A DNA stretch of 5,968 bases from an uncultured Muribaculaceae bacterium (GCA_947177435.1 CAMWUM010000133.1:1-5968); one strand, 5' to 3'; shown: positions 1 through 5,968, numbered from the stretch's first letter. Notes: generated by a model not told the origin, from the sequence alone. Program-made: numbers and translations.

Positions 1-51
1 GCCTAAGGTTACAAACAGTAAGGCGATGAAAATATAGCCGATTCTTTTCAT
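1..51 (-). CDS. N-terminus of a putative exported protein (partial, runs off left edge)
   Basis: An ATG at 51-49 on the minus strand opens a frame with no stop up to the window edge. It gives 17 residues, MKRIGYIFIALLFVTLG: a Lys-Arg n-region followed by a hydrophobic run, as at the start of a signal peptide or a lipoprotein leader. The start lies 16 bp after the stop of the minus-strand HsdR-N-like gene and is preceded by a purine-rich leader (GAAGAAAA), so co-transcription with that gene is likely. No lipobox or cleavage site is visible because the window ends first. A single N-terminal membrane anchor would look the same. The function cannot be judged from 17 residues. Confidence 0.55.
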   Translation of the reverse strand, partial: MKRIGYIFIALLFVTLG

Positions 52-67
52 GATTTTCTTCAAATTA

Positions 68-517
68 TTAGAGTAAGTCGGAGTAGGTGGGGATGTCGCG
101 GAGGAAAGTGTAGGTGGGCGGAGTGACACGGCAGCAGTAATGCTTGAGGCCGTTGGAGACCATCAGGCAGCTGACGCCGAGCACCATGTTGTAGCGGGCG
201 ATTTGGTCGAAGACGGCGGGAGTGATGTCTACGTCGGGGGCCTTGTACTCGACAATGGCGAGCGGGGCGGCGTAGCGGTCGTAGATGATAGTGTCGCAGC
301 GGCGCTGGCAGCCGTTATGCTTGATGCCCACCTCGTTGGCCATGAAACTGGCTGGGTATGCGCGGTGCGTAATCAGGAAGTTGACGAAGTGCTGACGTAC
401 CCACTCCTCGGGGGTAAGTGCCACGAATTTTCGCCGTAGGCAATCGTATATCTGCACCTGTCCGGAGGGCAGGCAGCGCATCCGTGCGTCGTATTGTGGC
501 AGATTGAGAGGTTGCAT
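68..517 (-). CDS. Stand-alone HsdR N-terminal-like (PD-(D/E)XK fold) protein, 149 aa
   Basis: This 149-aa protein resembles the nuclease-type N-terminal domain of type I restriction R subunits (HSDR_N_2 type). A PD-(D/E)XK-like core is visible: Asp75 in RCDTIIYD, then Glu90-Tyr-Lys92 in IVEYKAP. After it comes QIARYNMVLGV (residues 105-115) and LMVSNG, the Gln/Tyr stretch usual in this family. The 700 or more residues of helicase and C-terminal domain found in real HsdR are absent, and no hsdM or hsdS is nearby, so it should not be read as a restriction enzyme. Short stand-alone versions of about 150 aa are, as I recall, widespread as a single chromosomal gene in Bacteroidota; their role is unknown. 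The start at 517 gives a full-length domain and is preceded by an A/T-rich leader without a Shine-Dalgarno motif. It is divergent from the phosphorylase operon and probably co-transcribed with the exported-protein gene that follows. Family assignment is fairly sure; nuclease activity is inference. Confidence 0.85.
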   Translation of the reverse strand: MQPLNLPQYDARMRCLPSGQVQIYDCLRRKFVALTPEEWVRQHFVNFLITHRAYPASFMANEVGIKHNGCQRRCDTIIYDRYAAPLAIVEYKAPDVDITPAVFDQIARYNMVLGVSCLMVSNGLKHYCCRVTPPTYTFLRDIPTYSDLL

Positions 518-619
518 AGTGTGAAATAATGCGTAAAATTAGGCAAACTTTTCCAATCTGACAAATAATTTGCTATCTTTGCATTTGCATTCTTGTCAAT
601 AATTAAAAACGCAATACAA
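518..619. other. Divergent intergenic spacer between the two transcription units
   Basis: This AT-rich stretch of about 100 bp is the only true spacer in the window and contrasts with the GC-rich genes on both sides. It carries a clear rightward Bacteroidota-type promoter (separate entry). For the leftward gene the best -7-like string I can find is AAAGTTTG on the minus strand (complement of 544-551). It has one mismatch to TAnnTTTG and no correctly spaced -33 TTTG, so that promoter is unplaced. TTTGCAT is partly duplicated at 578-590. No hairpin terminator, tRNA or riboswitch-like structure is evident. Confidence 0.7.
550..581 (+). promoter_or_regulatory. Bacteroidota-type promoter for the pnp-thiL-TPR-DUF4293-porQ operon
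   Basis: TATCTTTG at 574-581 matches the Bacteroidota primary sigma factor -7 consensus TAnnTTTG exactly. About 20 bp upstream, TTTC at 550-553 is a near match to the -33 TTTG element. Transcription would then start at about 586-590, leaving a short A-rich leader of about 30 nt before the ATG at 620. No other promoter of this quality was noticed in the short gaps downstream, which fits one message for the whole plus-strand set. Confidence 0.65.
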
Positions 620-1432
620 ATGATCGAGAAAATCAAAGAGACGGCGGAATACATACGCCAACAAGTTGCCGTGATGCCCAAGACGGCCATTATCCTCGGC
701 ACCGGCCTCGGTGCACTGGTTGACCATATAGAAAACAAGCAGTTCATCCCCTACTCTTCCATCCCCAACTTCCCCGTGTCGACAGTCGAGGGCCACAGCG
801 GCAACCTCATCTTCGGCAAGCTCGGCAACAAGGACGTGATGGCCATGCAGGGCCGCTTCCACTATTACGAGGGCTACGACATGAAGCAAGTCACCTTCCC
901 CGTGCGCGTAATGAAGGCGCTGGGCATCGAGACGCTGTTCGTGTCTAACGCCGCCGGCGGCATGAACAAGGAATTCCGCGTGGGCGACGTGATGATTATT
1001 ACTGACCACATCAACCTCTTCCCCGAGAACCCTCTGCGCGGCAAGAACCTTGACGAGCTCGGCCCGCGCTTCCCGGCCATGACCGAGGCCTACGACCACA
1101 AACTCATCGCCCTGGCCGACCAGATCGCAGAGGAGAAGGGCATACGCGTGATGCACGGCGTGTACGTCGGCACCCCCGGCCCGACGTTCGAAACTCCGGC
1201 CGAGTACGAATACTTCCGCATCATCGGTGGCGACGCAGTGGGCATGTCCACAGTGCCTGAGGTAATTGTTGCCAACCACGCATCCATCAAGGTGTTCGGC
1301 GTATCTGTCATCACCGACCTCGGCGGCAAGGACGTGACCGAAGTTCCCACCCACGAGGAGGTGCAGAAGGCAGCCCAGGCAGCCCAGCCCAAGATGATGG
1401 AAATCATGCGCGAACTCGTCAACCGCTTCTGA
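620..1432 (+). CDS. Purine nucleoside phosphorylase (PNP/MTAP family, trimeric type)
   Basis: This cytosolic purine-salvage enzyme splits purine (deoxy)ribonucleosides with phosphate into free base and (deoxy)ribose-1-phosphate. It is 270 aa, normal for the low-molecular-mass trimeric class. Landmarks in order, numbered from this start: phosphate-binding GTGLG (27-31), the GHSGNL loop (58-63), GRFHYYEGY with Arg79 and His81, NAAGG (110-114), TPGPTFETPAEYEYF with the base-binding Glu195 (human Glu201), GMSTVPE (208-214), and VITD with Asp233. Asp233 sits where human PNP has the purine-selective Asn243 (see finding). The ATG at 620 is chosen over an in-frame TTG at 593: the TTG falls at the predicted transcription start, and the ATG has the A-rich leader typical of the phylum and gives the usual family length. 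It is the first gene of the operon, only 3 bp before thiL. In other Bacteroidales I recall lpxK next to this pair; it is not seen here. Adenosine or 5'-methylthioadenosine activity cannot be excluded. Confidence 0.95.
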   Translation: MIEKIKETAEYIRQQVAVMPKTAIILGTGLGALVDHIENKQFIPYSSIPNFPVSTVEGHSGNLIFGKLGNKDVMAMQGRFHYYEGYDMKQVTFPVRVMKALGIETLFVSNAAGGMNKEFRVGDVMIITDHINLFPENPLRGKNLDELGPRFPAMTEAYDHKLIALADQIAEEKGIRVMHGVYVGTPGPTFETPAEYEYFRIIGGDAVGMSTVPEVIVANHASIKVFGVSVITDLGGKDVTEVPTHEEVQKAAQAAQPKMMEIMRELVNRF

Positions 1433-1435
1433 TAA

Positions 1436-2458
1436 ATGGAAACCGAAATATCGACGCTCGGCGAGTTCGGGCTGATTGACAGAATAACCAAAGGCATTGA
1501 GCTCCGCAATGCATCGTCTCTTACCGGCGTGGGAGACGACGCGGCCGTACTCTCCTATCCTGACACCGACGTACTCGTCACCACCGACCTGCTGCTCGAG
1601 GGCGTGCACTTCGACCTCACCTACGTGCCCCTCAAGCATCTGGGCTACAAGTCGGCCGTAGTCAACTTCTCCGACATATACACTATGGGCGGCACCCCGA
1701 GGCAAATCACCGTGTCACTCGGCCTGTCGAGCCGCTTCACCGTCGAACACATCGAGCAACTTTACGACGGCATCCGCCTGGCCTGCGAGGTGTACGGCGT
1801 GGACCTGGTCGGCGGCGACACCTCGGCATCGCGCCAAGGCCTGGTGATCAGTGTGACCTGCATCGGCGACGTGGCCAAGGGACAGGCCGTGAAACGCTCG
1901 GGAGCCAAGGATACCGACCTGATATGCGTGTCGGGCGACTTGGGCGCGGCATACATGGGCCTGCAGCTGCTCGAGCGCGAAAAGGCAGCATCAGCCGGCA
2001 TGAAGGACTTCCAGCCCGACTTTGCCGGCAAGGAGTACCTGGTGGAGCGCCAACTCAAGCCCGAGGCACGAAAGGACATTGTGGCCGAACTCGCCAAGGC
2101 CGGCGTCAAGCCCACGGCCATGATGGACGTGAGCGACGGTCTCAGCAGCGAGCTGCTGCATATCTGCAAGGCAAGCGACTGTGGCTGCCGCGTCTACGAG
2201 GACCGCATCCCCATCGACTACCAGACCGCCCTGATGGCTGAGGAACTTAACATGAACCTCGTGACGGCTGCTATGAACGGAGGCGAGGATTACGAACTCC
2301 TCTTCACCGTGCCCCTCACCGACCACGATAAGGTCGAGAAGATGCCCGGCATCAAGGTGATCGGCTACATCACCAAGCCCGATCTGGGGTGCGCCATGGT
2401 CACCCGCGACGGCCAGGAGATGCAGCTGCGCGCCCAAGGCTGGAACTCGCTCGCCTGA
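1436..2458 (+). CDS. thiL: Thiamine-monophosphate kinase
   Basis: ThiL phosphorylates thiamine monophosphate with ATP to give thiamine diphosphate, the active cofactor; it is the last step of thiamine biosynthesis and acts in the cytosol. The 340-aa protein has the AIR-synthase/PurM-like fold motifs in order: GVGDDAAV (31-38), TTDLLLEGVHFD (49-60), KSAVVNFSDIYTMGGTP (72-88), VGGDTS (125-130), SGDLGAA (166-172), MDVSDGLSSEL (230-240) and GGEDYELLF (282-290). The Asp residues in these motifs are the metal and ATP ligands in the family, and none is missing. Length is slightly above the roughly 325 aa of the E. coli enzyme. The ATG directly abuts a tandem TGA-TAA that ends the phosphorylase gene, so translation is probably coupled. 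No TPP riboswitch precedes it, and regulation is presumably that of the operon. Co-location with pnp is, as I recall, common in Bacteroidales. Confidence 0.97.
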   Translation: METEISTLGEFGLIDRITKGIELRNASSLTGVGDDAAVLSYPDTDVLVTTDLLLEGVHFDLTYVPLKHLGYKSAVVNFSDIYTMGGTPRQITVSLGLSSRFTVEHIEQLYDGIRLACEVYGVDLVGGDTSASRQGLVISVTCIGDVAKGQAVKRSGAKDTDLICVSGDLGAAYMGLQLLEREKAASAGMKDFQPDFAGKEYLVERQLKPEARKDIVAELAKAGVKPTAMMDVSDGLSSELLHICKASDCGCRVYEDRIPIDYQTALMAEELNMNLVTAAMNGGEDYELLFTVPLTDHDKVEKMPGIKVIGYITKPDLGCAMVTRDGQEMQLRAQGWNSLA

Positions 2459-2479
2459 TCATTCTGACTATCAACAAAT

Positions 2480-4690
2480 ATGACTCATAAAGAGATAAAA
2501 CAATTCCGCACCCGCGTGGCCGCACTGATTGACGCCCGCCGACTGCGTGAGGCCATAGCCGAACTCAAAGGCATGGCCCAGCGCCGCCTGGCCTGGGCCA
2601 TCGGCGACCGCCTCGAACAGACCGAGCAGGCCTACGCCTACATGCTTCGCTACGTGGCCGACGGAGCCGACGACCCTGAGCGCGCCAGCGTCTACGACGG
2701 CATCGTGGCTGACCTGTACTCGGCCCTCGACCAGCTGGCACACTTCCTCGAGAAGGCCGAAAGCCCCACGCTGTATTACAGCGCGGTACGCACCCGCGAG
2801 TTGGCTCAGAGCCCCGGCATCGGCGCACTGCTGAGCCAATGGGCCGAGGCGGCCGACAAGATGTCGCTCTTCTCCATCGTGGCTTCGGGCGACAACACAG
2901 ACGGACGGGCCAACCGCCAGGCCATTGAGCGGCTGCAGCGCGACTTGTTCGCAGCCATCTGGACCACCCCGATCCTCTCGGCAGCCGACAGCGACGCGCT
3001 GGCGCAGGCTCTGGCAAGCGACGCATACCCCCGCGAACTCAAGTTGCACATGATCTCGGCCATAACCCTGGGACTGATGCAGATGTGGGACGCGCGCAAG
3101 ATGGAAATCCTCATCGGCGCCTACATGGCCCCGGGCGACGTGAAGGTGACGTCCGCCGCTCTCGTCGGCATGCTCCTGGGCCTGTGGATGCACCGCTCGC
3201 GCCCCCTGCCCCGCCGCGTGGCCGACATGCTTGCCTCGGCCAAGGACGCACCCCAATGGCAGAGCGACCTGCGCACGGCTTACATTGAGATGATTCGCGC
3301 TCGCGATACCGAGCGAATCAATAAAAAAATCACCGACGAGGTCATCCCCGACATGCTCAACCTCCGTCCCGAACTGATGGACAAGATCAACGGTGGACAA
3401 ATCAATCCAACAGACGCAACATCACTGCAGGAAAATCCCGAATGGCAGGAATTGCTCGACAAAAACGGCATTACCGACAAACTTAAGGAATTGACTGAGA
3501 TACAGATGGAGGGCGGTGACGTGATGATGAGCACGTTTGCCCACCTGAAAACGTTCCCGTTCTTCAACGAGGTATCCAACTGGTTCCTGCCCTTCACCAT
3601 ACGCCACTCTGACGTGGCTGACAGCGCGGCAGAACTCGGCATCGTCTCCGAGATGATTGAGAACGCGTCATTCATGTGCGACAGTGACAAATACTCGTTC
3701 ATGCTGGCCCTGCGCATGGTGCCCGAGCAGCAGCGCCAACTGATGTCGTCCCAATTCAAGGCCCAGAGCAGCAATATCTACGAGGCCATGGGTGAGGCGC
3801 AGGGCGCCACCGCCCCCGAGGCCAGGCGCATGGCCGTGAACTCGTACATGCAGAACATCTACCGCTTCTTCAAGCTTTTCAGCCGCCGTCGCGAGTTCTT
3901 CGATCCGTTCGACTCAGGCATCAACCTCATCTCTGTTCCGGCTTTGGCCAGCGACTTCGACGATCCCGAGTTGCTGAGTGTTGTGGCGGAGTTCTACTTC
4001 AAACTCAACTATATGGCAGATGCCCTCGACGTGTTCAAGCGCCTCGAAGCTATTGACGGAGCCGACGCGCAGCGCTACCAAAAGATGGGCTACTGTGCCG
4101 AACATCTGCGTGATTACGCCCAAGCCATCAACTATTACCAGAAGGCTGAACTCCTCGACGCTCAGAGCGCCTGGACCGCCAAGCGCCTGGCAGCCTGCTA
4201 CCGCGCCGTGGGCGATCGCGAAAAGGCTCTGCAATATTACCGCCGCCTGGCCGCCGACCAGCCCGACAACCTGCAGCTGGCCCTGCTTTACGGCTATGCT
4301 CTGACCGAAAGCGGCGATTACGCCGGGGCTGTCAAACAGTTCTACAAGGTTGAGTTTCTCAACGAGAAGTCAACCAAAGCTTGGCGCCCGCTGGCCTGGA
4401 CTCTCTTCCTCACCGGCGACTACGAGGCGTCGAAGCGATATTACGACCGCATCCTCACTGATAACCCCAAGCCGGGCGACTACCTCAACATCGGCCACGC
4501 CCACCTCGCATCGGGCGATATGAAACAGGCTATCAACGCCTACGTGCTGTCAGTGCAGCTCGGCGGAGGCGACCGCGAAGCGTTCATGCAGTCACTCACC
4601 GACGATTCGGCCCATCTCACCGCCGCCGGGGTCAGCCCAAAGATGCTGCCCCTGATAGCGGACGCGGTTTTTTACGCATTAGAAAAATAA
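2480..4690 (+). CDS. TPR-repeat protein of 736 aa, function unknown
   Basis: This large soluble-looking protein has no signal peptide or membrane segment. Three parts can be seen. Residues 1 to about 275 are mostly helical, Ala/Leu/Arg-rich and without a motif I recognise. Residues about 280-480 are a distinct, more polar part with EWQELLDKNG, QMEGGDVMMSTFAHLK and FPFFNEVSNWFLPF (359-372), aromatic-rich and likely the family signature. Residues about 497-695 hold about six tetratricopeptide repeats, beginning near 498, 530, 564, 598, 632 and 666, with typical Gly/Ala/Tyr spacing (for example YQKMGYCAEHLRDYAQAINYYQKA). TPRs usually bind protein partners, so a scaffold or adaptor role is the safest inference. 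The ATG at 2480 follows an A-rich leader 21 bp after thiL; the DUF4293 gene follows 24 bp downstream. I recall homologues annotated only as tetratricopeptide repeat proteins in Bacteroidales. The local base composition drops in GC at about 3300-3520, over the start of the middle part. Confidence 0.88.
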   Translation: MTHKEIKQFRTRVAALIDARRLREAIAELKGMAQRRLAWAIGDRLEQTEQAYAYMLRYVADGADDPERASVYDGIVADLYSALDQLAHFLEKAESPTLYYSAVRTRELAQSPGIGALLSQWAEAADKMSLFSIVASGDNTDGRANRQAIERLQRDLFAAIWTTPILSAADSDALAQALASDAYPRELKLHMISAITLGLMQMWDARKMEILIGAYMAPGDVKVTSAALVGMLLGLWMHRSRPLPRRVADMLASAKDAPQWQSDLRTAYIEMIRARDTERINKKITDEVIPDMLNLRPELMDKINGGQINPTDATSLQENPEWQELLDKNGITDKLKELTEIQMEGGDVMMSTFAHLKTFPFFNEVSNWFLPFTIRHSDVADSAAELGIVSEMIENASFMCDSDKYSFMLALRMVPEQQRQLMSSQFKAQSSNIYEAMGEAQGATAPEARRMAVNSYMQNIYRFFKLFSRRREFFDPFDSGINLISVPALASDFDDPELLSVVAEFYFKLNYMADALDVFKRLEAIDGADAQRYQKMGYCAEHLRDYAQAINYYQKAELLDAQSAWTAKRLAACYRAVGDREKALQYYRRLAADQPDNLQLALLYGYALTESGDYAGAVKQFYKVEFLNEKSTKAWRPLAWTLFLTGDYEASKRYYDRILTDNPKPGDYLNIGHAHLASGDMKQAINAYVLSVQLGGGDREAFMQSLTDDSAHLTAAGVSPKMLPLIADAVFYALEK

Positions 4691-4714
4691 CAATATCAAA
4701 TACCAATACAACAA

Positions 4715-5137
4715 ATGGTTATCCAACGCATCCAATCAGTATACCTGCTTCTGGCCTGCCTCCTATCGGTGGCCGTAGGCCTGTTCGTGCCCATCGTATG
4801 CGACGGCGCAGCCTGCCACTCAGCCCTATCGCTGTGGCAGCCTATGCTGCCTCTAATCGTCATCAGCTTGGTCACGGCCGCGCTGCAGTTAGTTGACATC
4901 TTCCTGTTCTCCAACCTCAAGCTGCAGATGAAGGTGGCCAAGATGAGCGCTATTATGGTGTGGGCCACCGCCTTCGTGTGGGGCTTTATGATGGCGTTCA
5001 GGCTCGACTCACCGCTCACCGCATGCTGGGCATGGCCCGCCGTGTGCCTCGCAGCCTCATTCGTGCTTACCCTGCTGGCCTGGGCCGCTATGAAGAAAGA
5101 TTACAAAAAGCTGAAAAGCTACGATAGGCTGTGGTAA
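4715..5137 (+). CDS. DUF4293 family four-helix membrane protein, 140 aa
   Basis: The sequence begins MVIQRIQSVYLLLA, the characteristic start of the DUF4293 family (M-I-Q-R-I-Q-T-V-Y/L). Four hydrophobic segments lie at about residues 9-28, 42-66, 75-95 and 103-126, so it is an inner-membrane protein with both ends probably cytoplasmic. The loop between helices 2 and 3 holds FLFSNLKLQMKV, matching the basic Lys/Arg-Leu-Gln stretch of the family. The tail ends KSYDRLW; as I remember, relatives commonly end KSxDRIR or KSxDRLR, so the last Trp is slightly odd (see finding). Its function is unknown; the family is largely confined to Bacteroidota. The final 7 bp of the gene overlap the proposed GTG start of the porQ gene, so the two are probably translationally coupled. 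Confidence 0.9.
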   Translation: MVIQRIQSVYLLLACLLSVAVGLFVPIVCDGAACHSALSLWQPMLPLIVISLVTAALQLVDIFLFSNLKLQMKVAKMSAIMVWATAFVWGFMMAFRLDSPLTACWAWPAVCLAASFVLTLLAWAAMKKDYKKLKSYDRLW

Positions 5138-5968
5138 GGAATAACGCGCATAGATGGCTGTTAGGCTGCGCCCTTATGGCCGCGGCTGCACTCCCGTGCG
5201 CCGCCCAGGACGGCAGCAGCGCCTATACGTTTCTCAACATCCCGCTATCGAGCCGCATCTACGGCCTGGGCGGCGTCAACATTACCCTGGTTGATGACGA
5301 CATCTCGGTCATCGACCAGAACCCTGCCTTGATGGGCCAGGAGATGAGCGGGCAGTTGGCGTTCGGATATATGCGCTATGTCGGCGAGAGCAACTTCGCC
5401 GGACTGCGTTACGCCCATTCAGCCGGCGAGCGCGGCGCCTGGTCGGCGGCCATACAGTACTTCGGCTACGGCTCGATCAAGGAGACGGGCCCAACCGGCG
5501 AAATCATTGGCGACTTCTCGCCCAAGGATGCTCTCTTCTCCGGCGCTTACAGCCACGACATCACCGATCGCCTGCGCGGCGGCATCAACCTGAAAGTGGC
5601 GTACAGCGCCTACGCCGAATACTCGGCTATGGCCATCGCCACTGACCTTGGCATCAATTACTTCGACCCCGATCGCGACCTTTCGCTGTCGCTCGTTGTT
5701 GCCAACCTCGGCGGCCAGGTCAAGAAGTTCAACGAGAAGTACGACCGCCTGCCGATTGACGTTCGCCTGGGCTATTCTCAGGTGTTTGGCAACTTCCCCG
5801 TGCGCTTCTCCGTCACCGCATGGAATCTGACCAAGTGGCACCTGCCATATTACGAGTACGGCGACGGCGCCTCCGACAGTGAGCCAGAACGCAAGGACGA
5901 ATTTGCATCCAACCTGTTTCGCCATCTCGTGTTTGGCGCCGACCTCGTTTCTTCGCCCAACTGGTACC
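5131..5968 (+). CDS. porQ: PorQ-like outer-membrane protein of the type IX secretion system (partial at right edge)
   Basis: Frame 5131-5968 is open to the window edge (279 codons; family length about 330-340, so the C-terminal portion is missing). It reads as PorQ: AYTFLNIPLSSRIYGLGG (31-48), DDISVIDQNPALMGQEMS, then alternating beta-strand-like segments such as GAWSAAIQYFGYGSIKET, GEIIGDFSPKDALFSGAYSH, RGGINLKVAYSAYAEYS and VANLGGQVKKFNEKYDRLPI. In Porphyromonas gingivalis PorQ belongs to the cell-surface attachment complex with PorU, PorV and PorZ and is an outer-membrane barrel. A stop at 5125-5127 limits the start. GTG at 5131 gives MVRNNAHRWLLGCALMAA and on through LPCAAQ, a full signal peptide with a basic n-region; signal peptidase I cleavage before Gln26 would fit the Bacteroidota preference for Q at +1. 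The first in-frame ATG (5176) would begin inside the hydrophobic core and lose the basic n-region. Whether this organism has a working type IX system cannot be seen here; PorQ homologues also occur in Bacteroidales lacking the full system. Confidence 0.88.
   Translation, partial: MVRNNAHRWLLGCALMAAAALPCAAQDGSSAYTFLNIPLSSRIYGLGGVNITLVDDDISVIDQNPALMGQEMSGQLAFGYMRYVGESNFAGLRYAHSAGERGAWSAAIQYFGYGSIKETGPTGEIIGDFSPKDALFSGAYSHDITDRLRGGINLKVAYSAYAEYSAMAIATDLGINYFDPDRDLSLSLVVANLGGQVKKFNEKYDRLPIDVRLGYSQVFGNFPVRFSVTAWNLTKWHLPYYEYGDGASDSEPERKDEFASNLFRHLVFGADLVSSPNWY

Noticed and set aside
68..517. Remnant of a type I restriction-modification locus
   Set aside because: The protein is a complete single domain of the usual stand-alone length, without hsdM, hsdS, mobile-element ends or a broken helicase part beside it.
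578..590. Direct repeat TTTGCAT/TTGCAT as an operator
   Set aside because: It overlaps the -7 element and the presumed start of transcription. Two short overlapping copies in AT-rich DNA are not enough to claim a regulator site.
593..619. Nine-residue N-terminal extension of the phosphorylase from a TTG start at 593
   Set aside because: The TTG lies at or just after the predicted transcription start (about 586-590). The ATG at 620 has the normal A-rich leader and gives the usual family length.
373..747. 124-aa minus-strand frame through the divergent spacer
   Set aside because: It overlaps the HsdR-N-like gene, the rightward promoter and the start of the phosphorylase. Nothing in the peptide resembles a known family.
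596..1705. 369-aa open frame on the minus strand across the phosphorylase and thiL
   Set aside because: It is antisense to two clear enzyme genes and rich in His, Val, Gly and Ala, as expected from the complement of GC-biased third codon positions. No recognisable motif.
2471..3400. 309-aa minus-strand open frame opposite the TPR gene
   Set aside because: Same antisense shadow effect, with low-complexity His/Val/Gly/Ala composition and no domain. It also runs over the thiL-TPR junction.
4655..4675. GC-rich string followed by T6 near the end of the TPR gene, resembling a terminator
   Set aside because: The only inverted repeat is GCG-GA-CGC, with a loop of two bases, too small to form. The T-run encodes Val-Phe-Tyr of the C-terminus and the next gene follows closely.
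5153..5178. ATG at 5154 or 5176 as the start of porQ
   Set aside because: The ATG at 5154 is in a different frame. The ATG at 5176 is in frame but would remove the basic n-region and half of the hydrophobic core of the signal peptide.

Overview
The window looks like ordinary chromosomal DNA from a fairly GC-rich member of the Bacteroidales (Bacteroidota). Muribaculaceae or a relative is possible, but that is a guess. The evidence for Bacteroidota is as follows. A Bacteroidota-type -7 promoter (TATCTTTG) lies in the one real intergenic spacer. Start codons are preceded by A-rich leaders without Shine-Dalgarno motifs. Three gene families are typical of or largely restricted to the phylum: DUF4293, PorQ, and the stand-alone HsdR-N-like protein.

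Layout: two divergent transcription units flank a spacer of about 100 bp (518-619). Leftward (minus strand) is a 149-aa protein with a PD-(D/E)XK-type HsdR N-terminal-like domain. It is followed after 16 bp by the first 17 codons of a gene that starts like an exported protein and runs off the left edge. Rightward (plus strand) is a tight five-gene string: purine nucleoside phosphorylase (620-1432), thiL thiamine-monophosphate kinase (1436-2458), a 736-aa protein with C-terminal TPR repeats (2480-4690), a four-helix DUF4293 membrane protein (4715-5137), and a porQ homologue (5131 to the right edge, incomplete). Gaps are 3, 21 and 24 bp, then a 7-bp overlap, so one polycistronic message from the promoter at about 550-581 is likely.

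The operon mixes purine salvage, activation of thiamine phosphate, an uncharacterised TPR scaffold, a small inner-membrane protein and an outer-membrane protein linked to type IX secretion. Only the first two have clear biochemistry. No direct functional link between the metabolic and envelope halves can be read from the sequence.

I found no mobile element, CRISPR array, RNA gene, riboswitch or convincing terminator. I see no sign of a new defence or mobile system. The most useful points are the porQ gene with its non-ATG start overlapping the gene before it, an Asp at the purine-recognition position of the phosphorylase, and the unassigned TPR protein.
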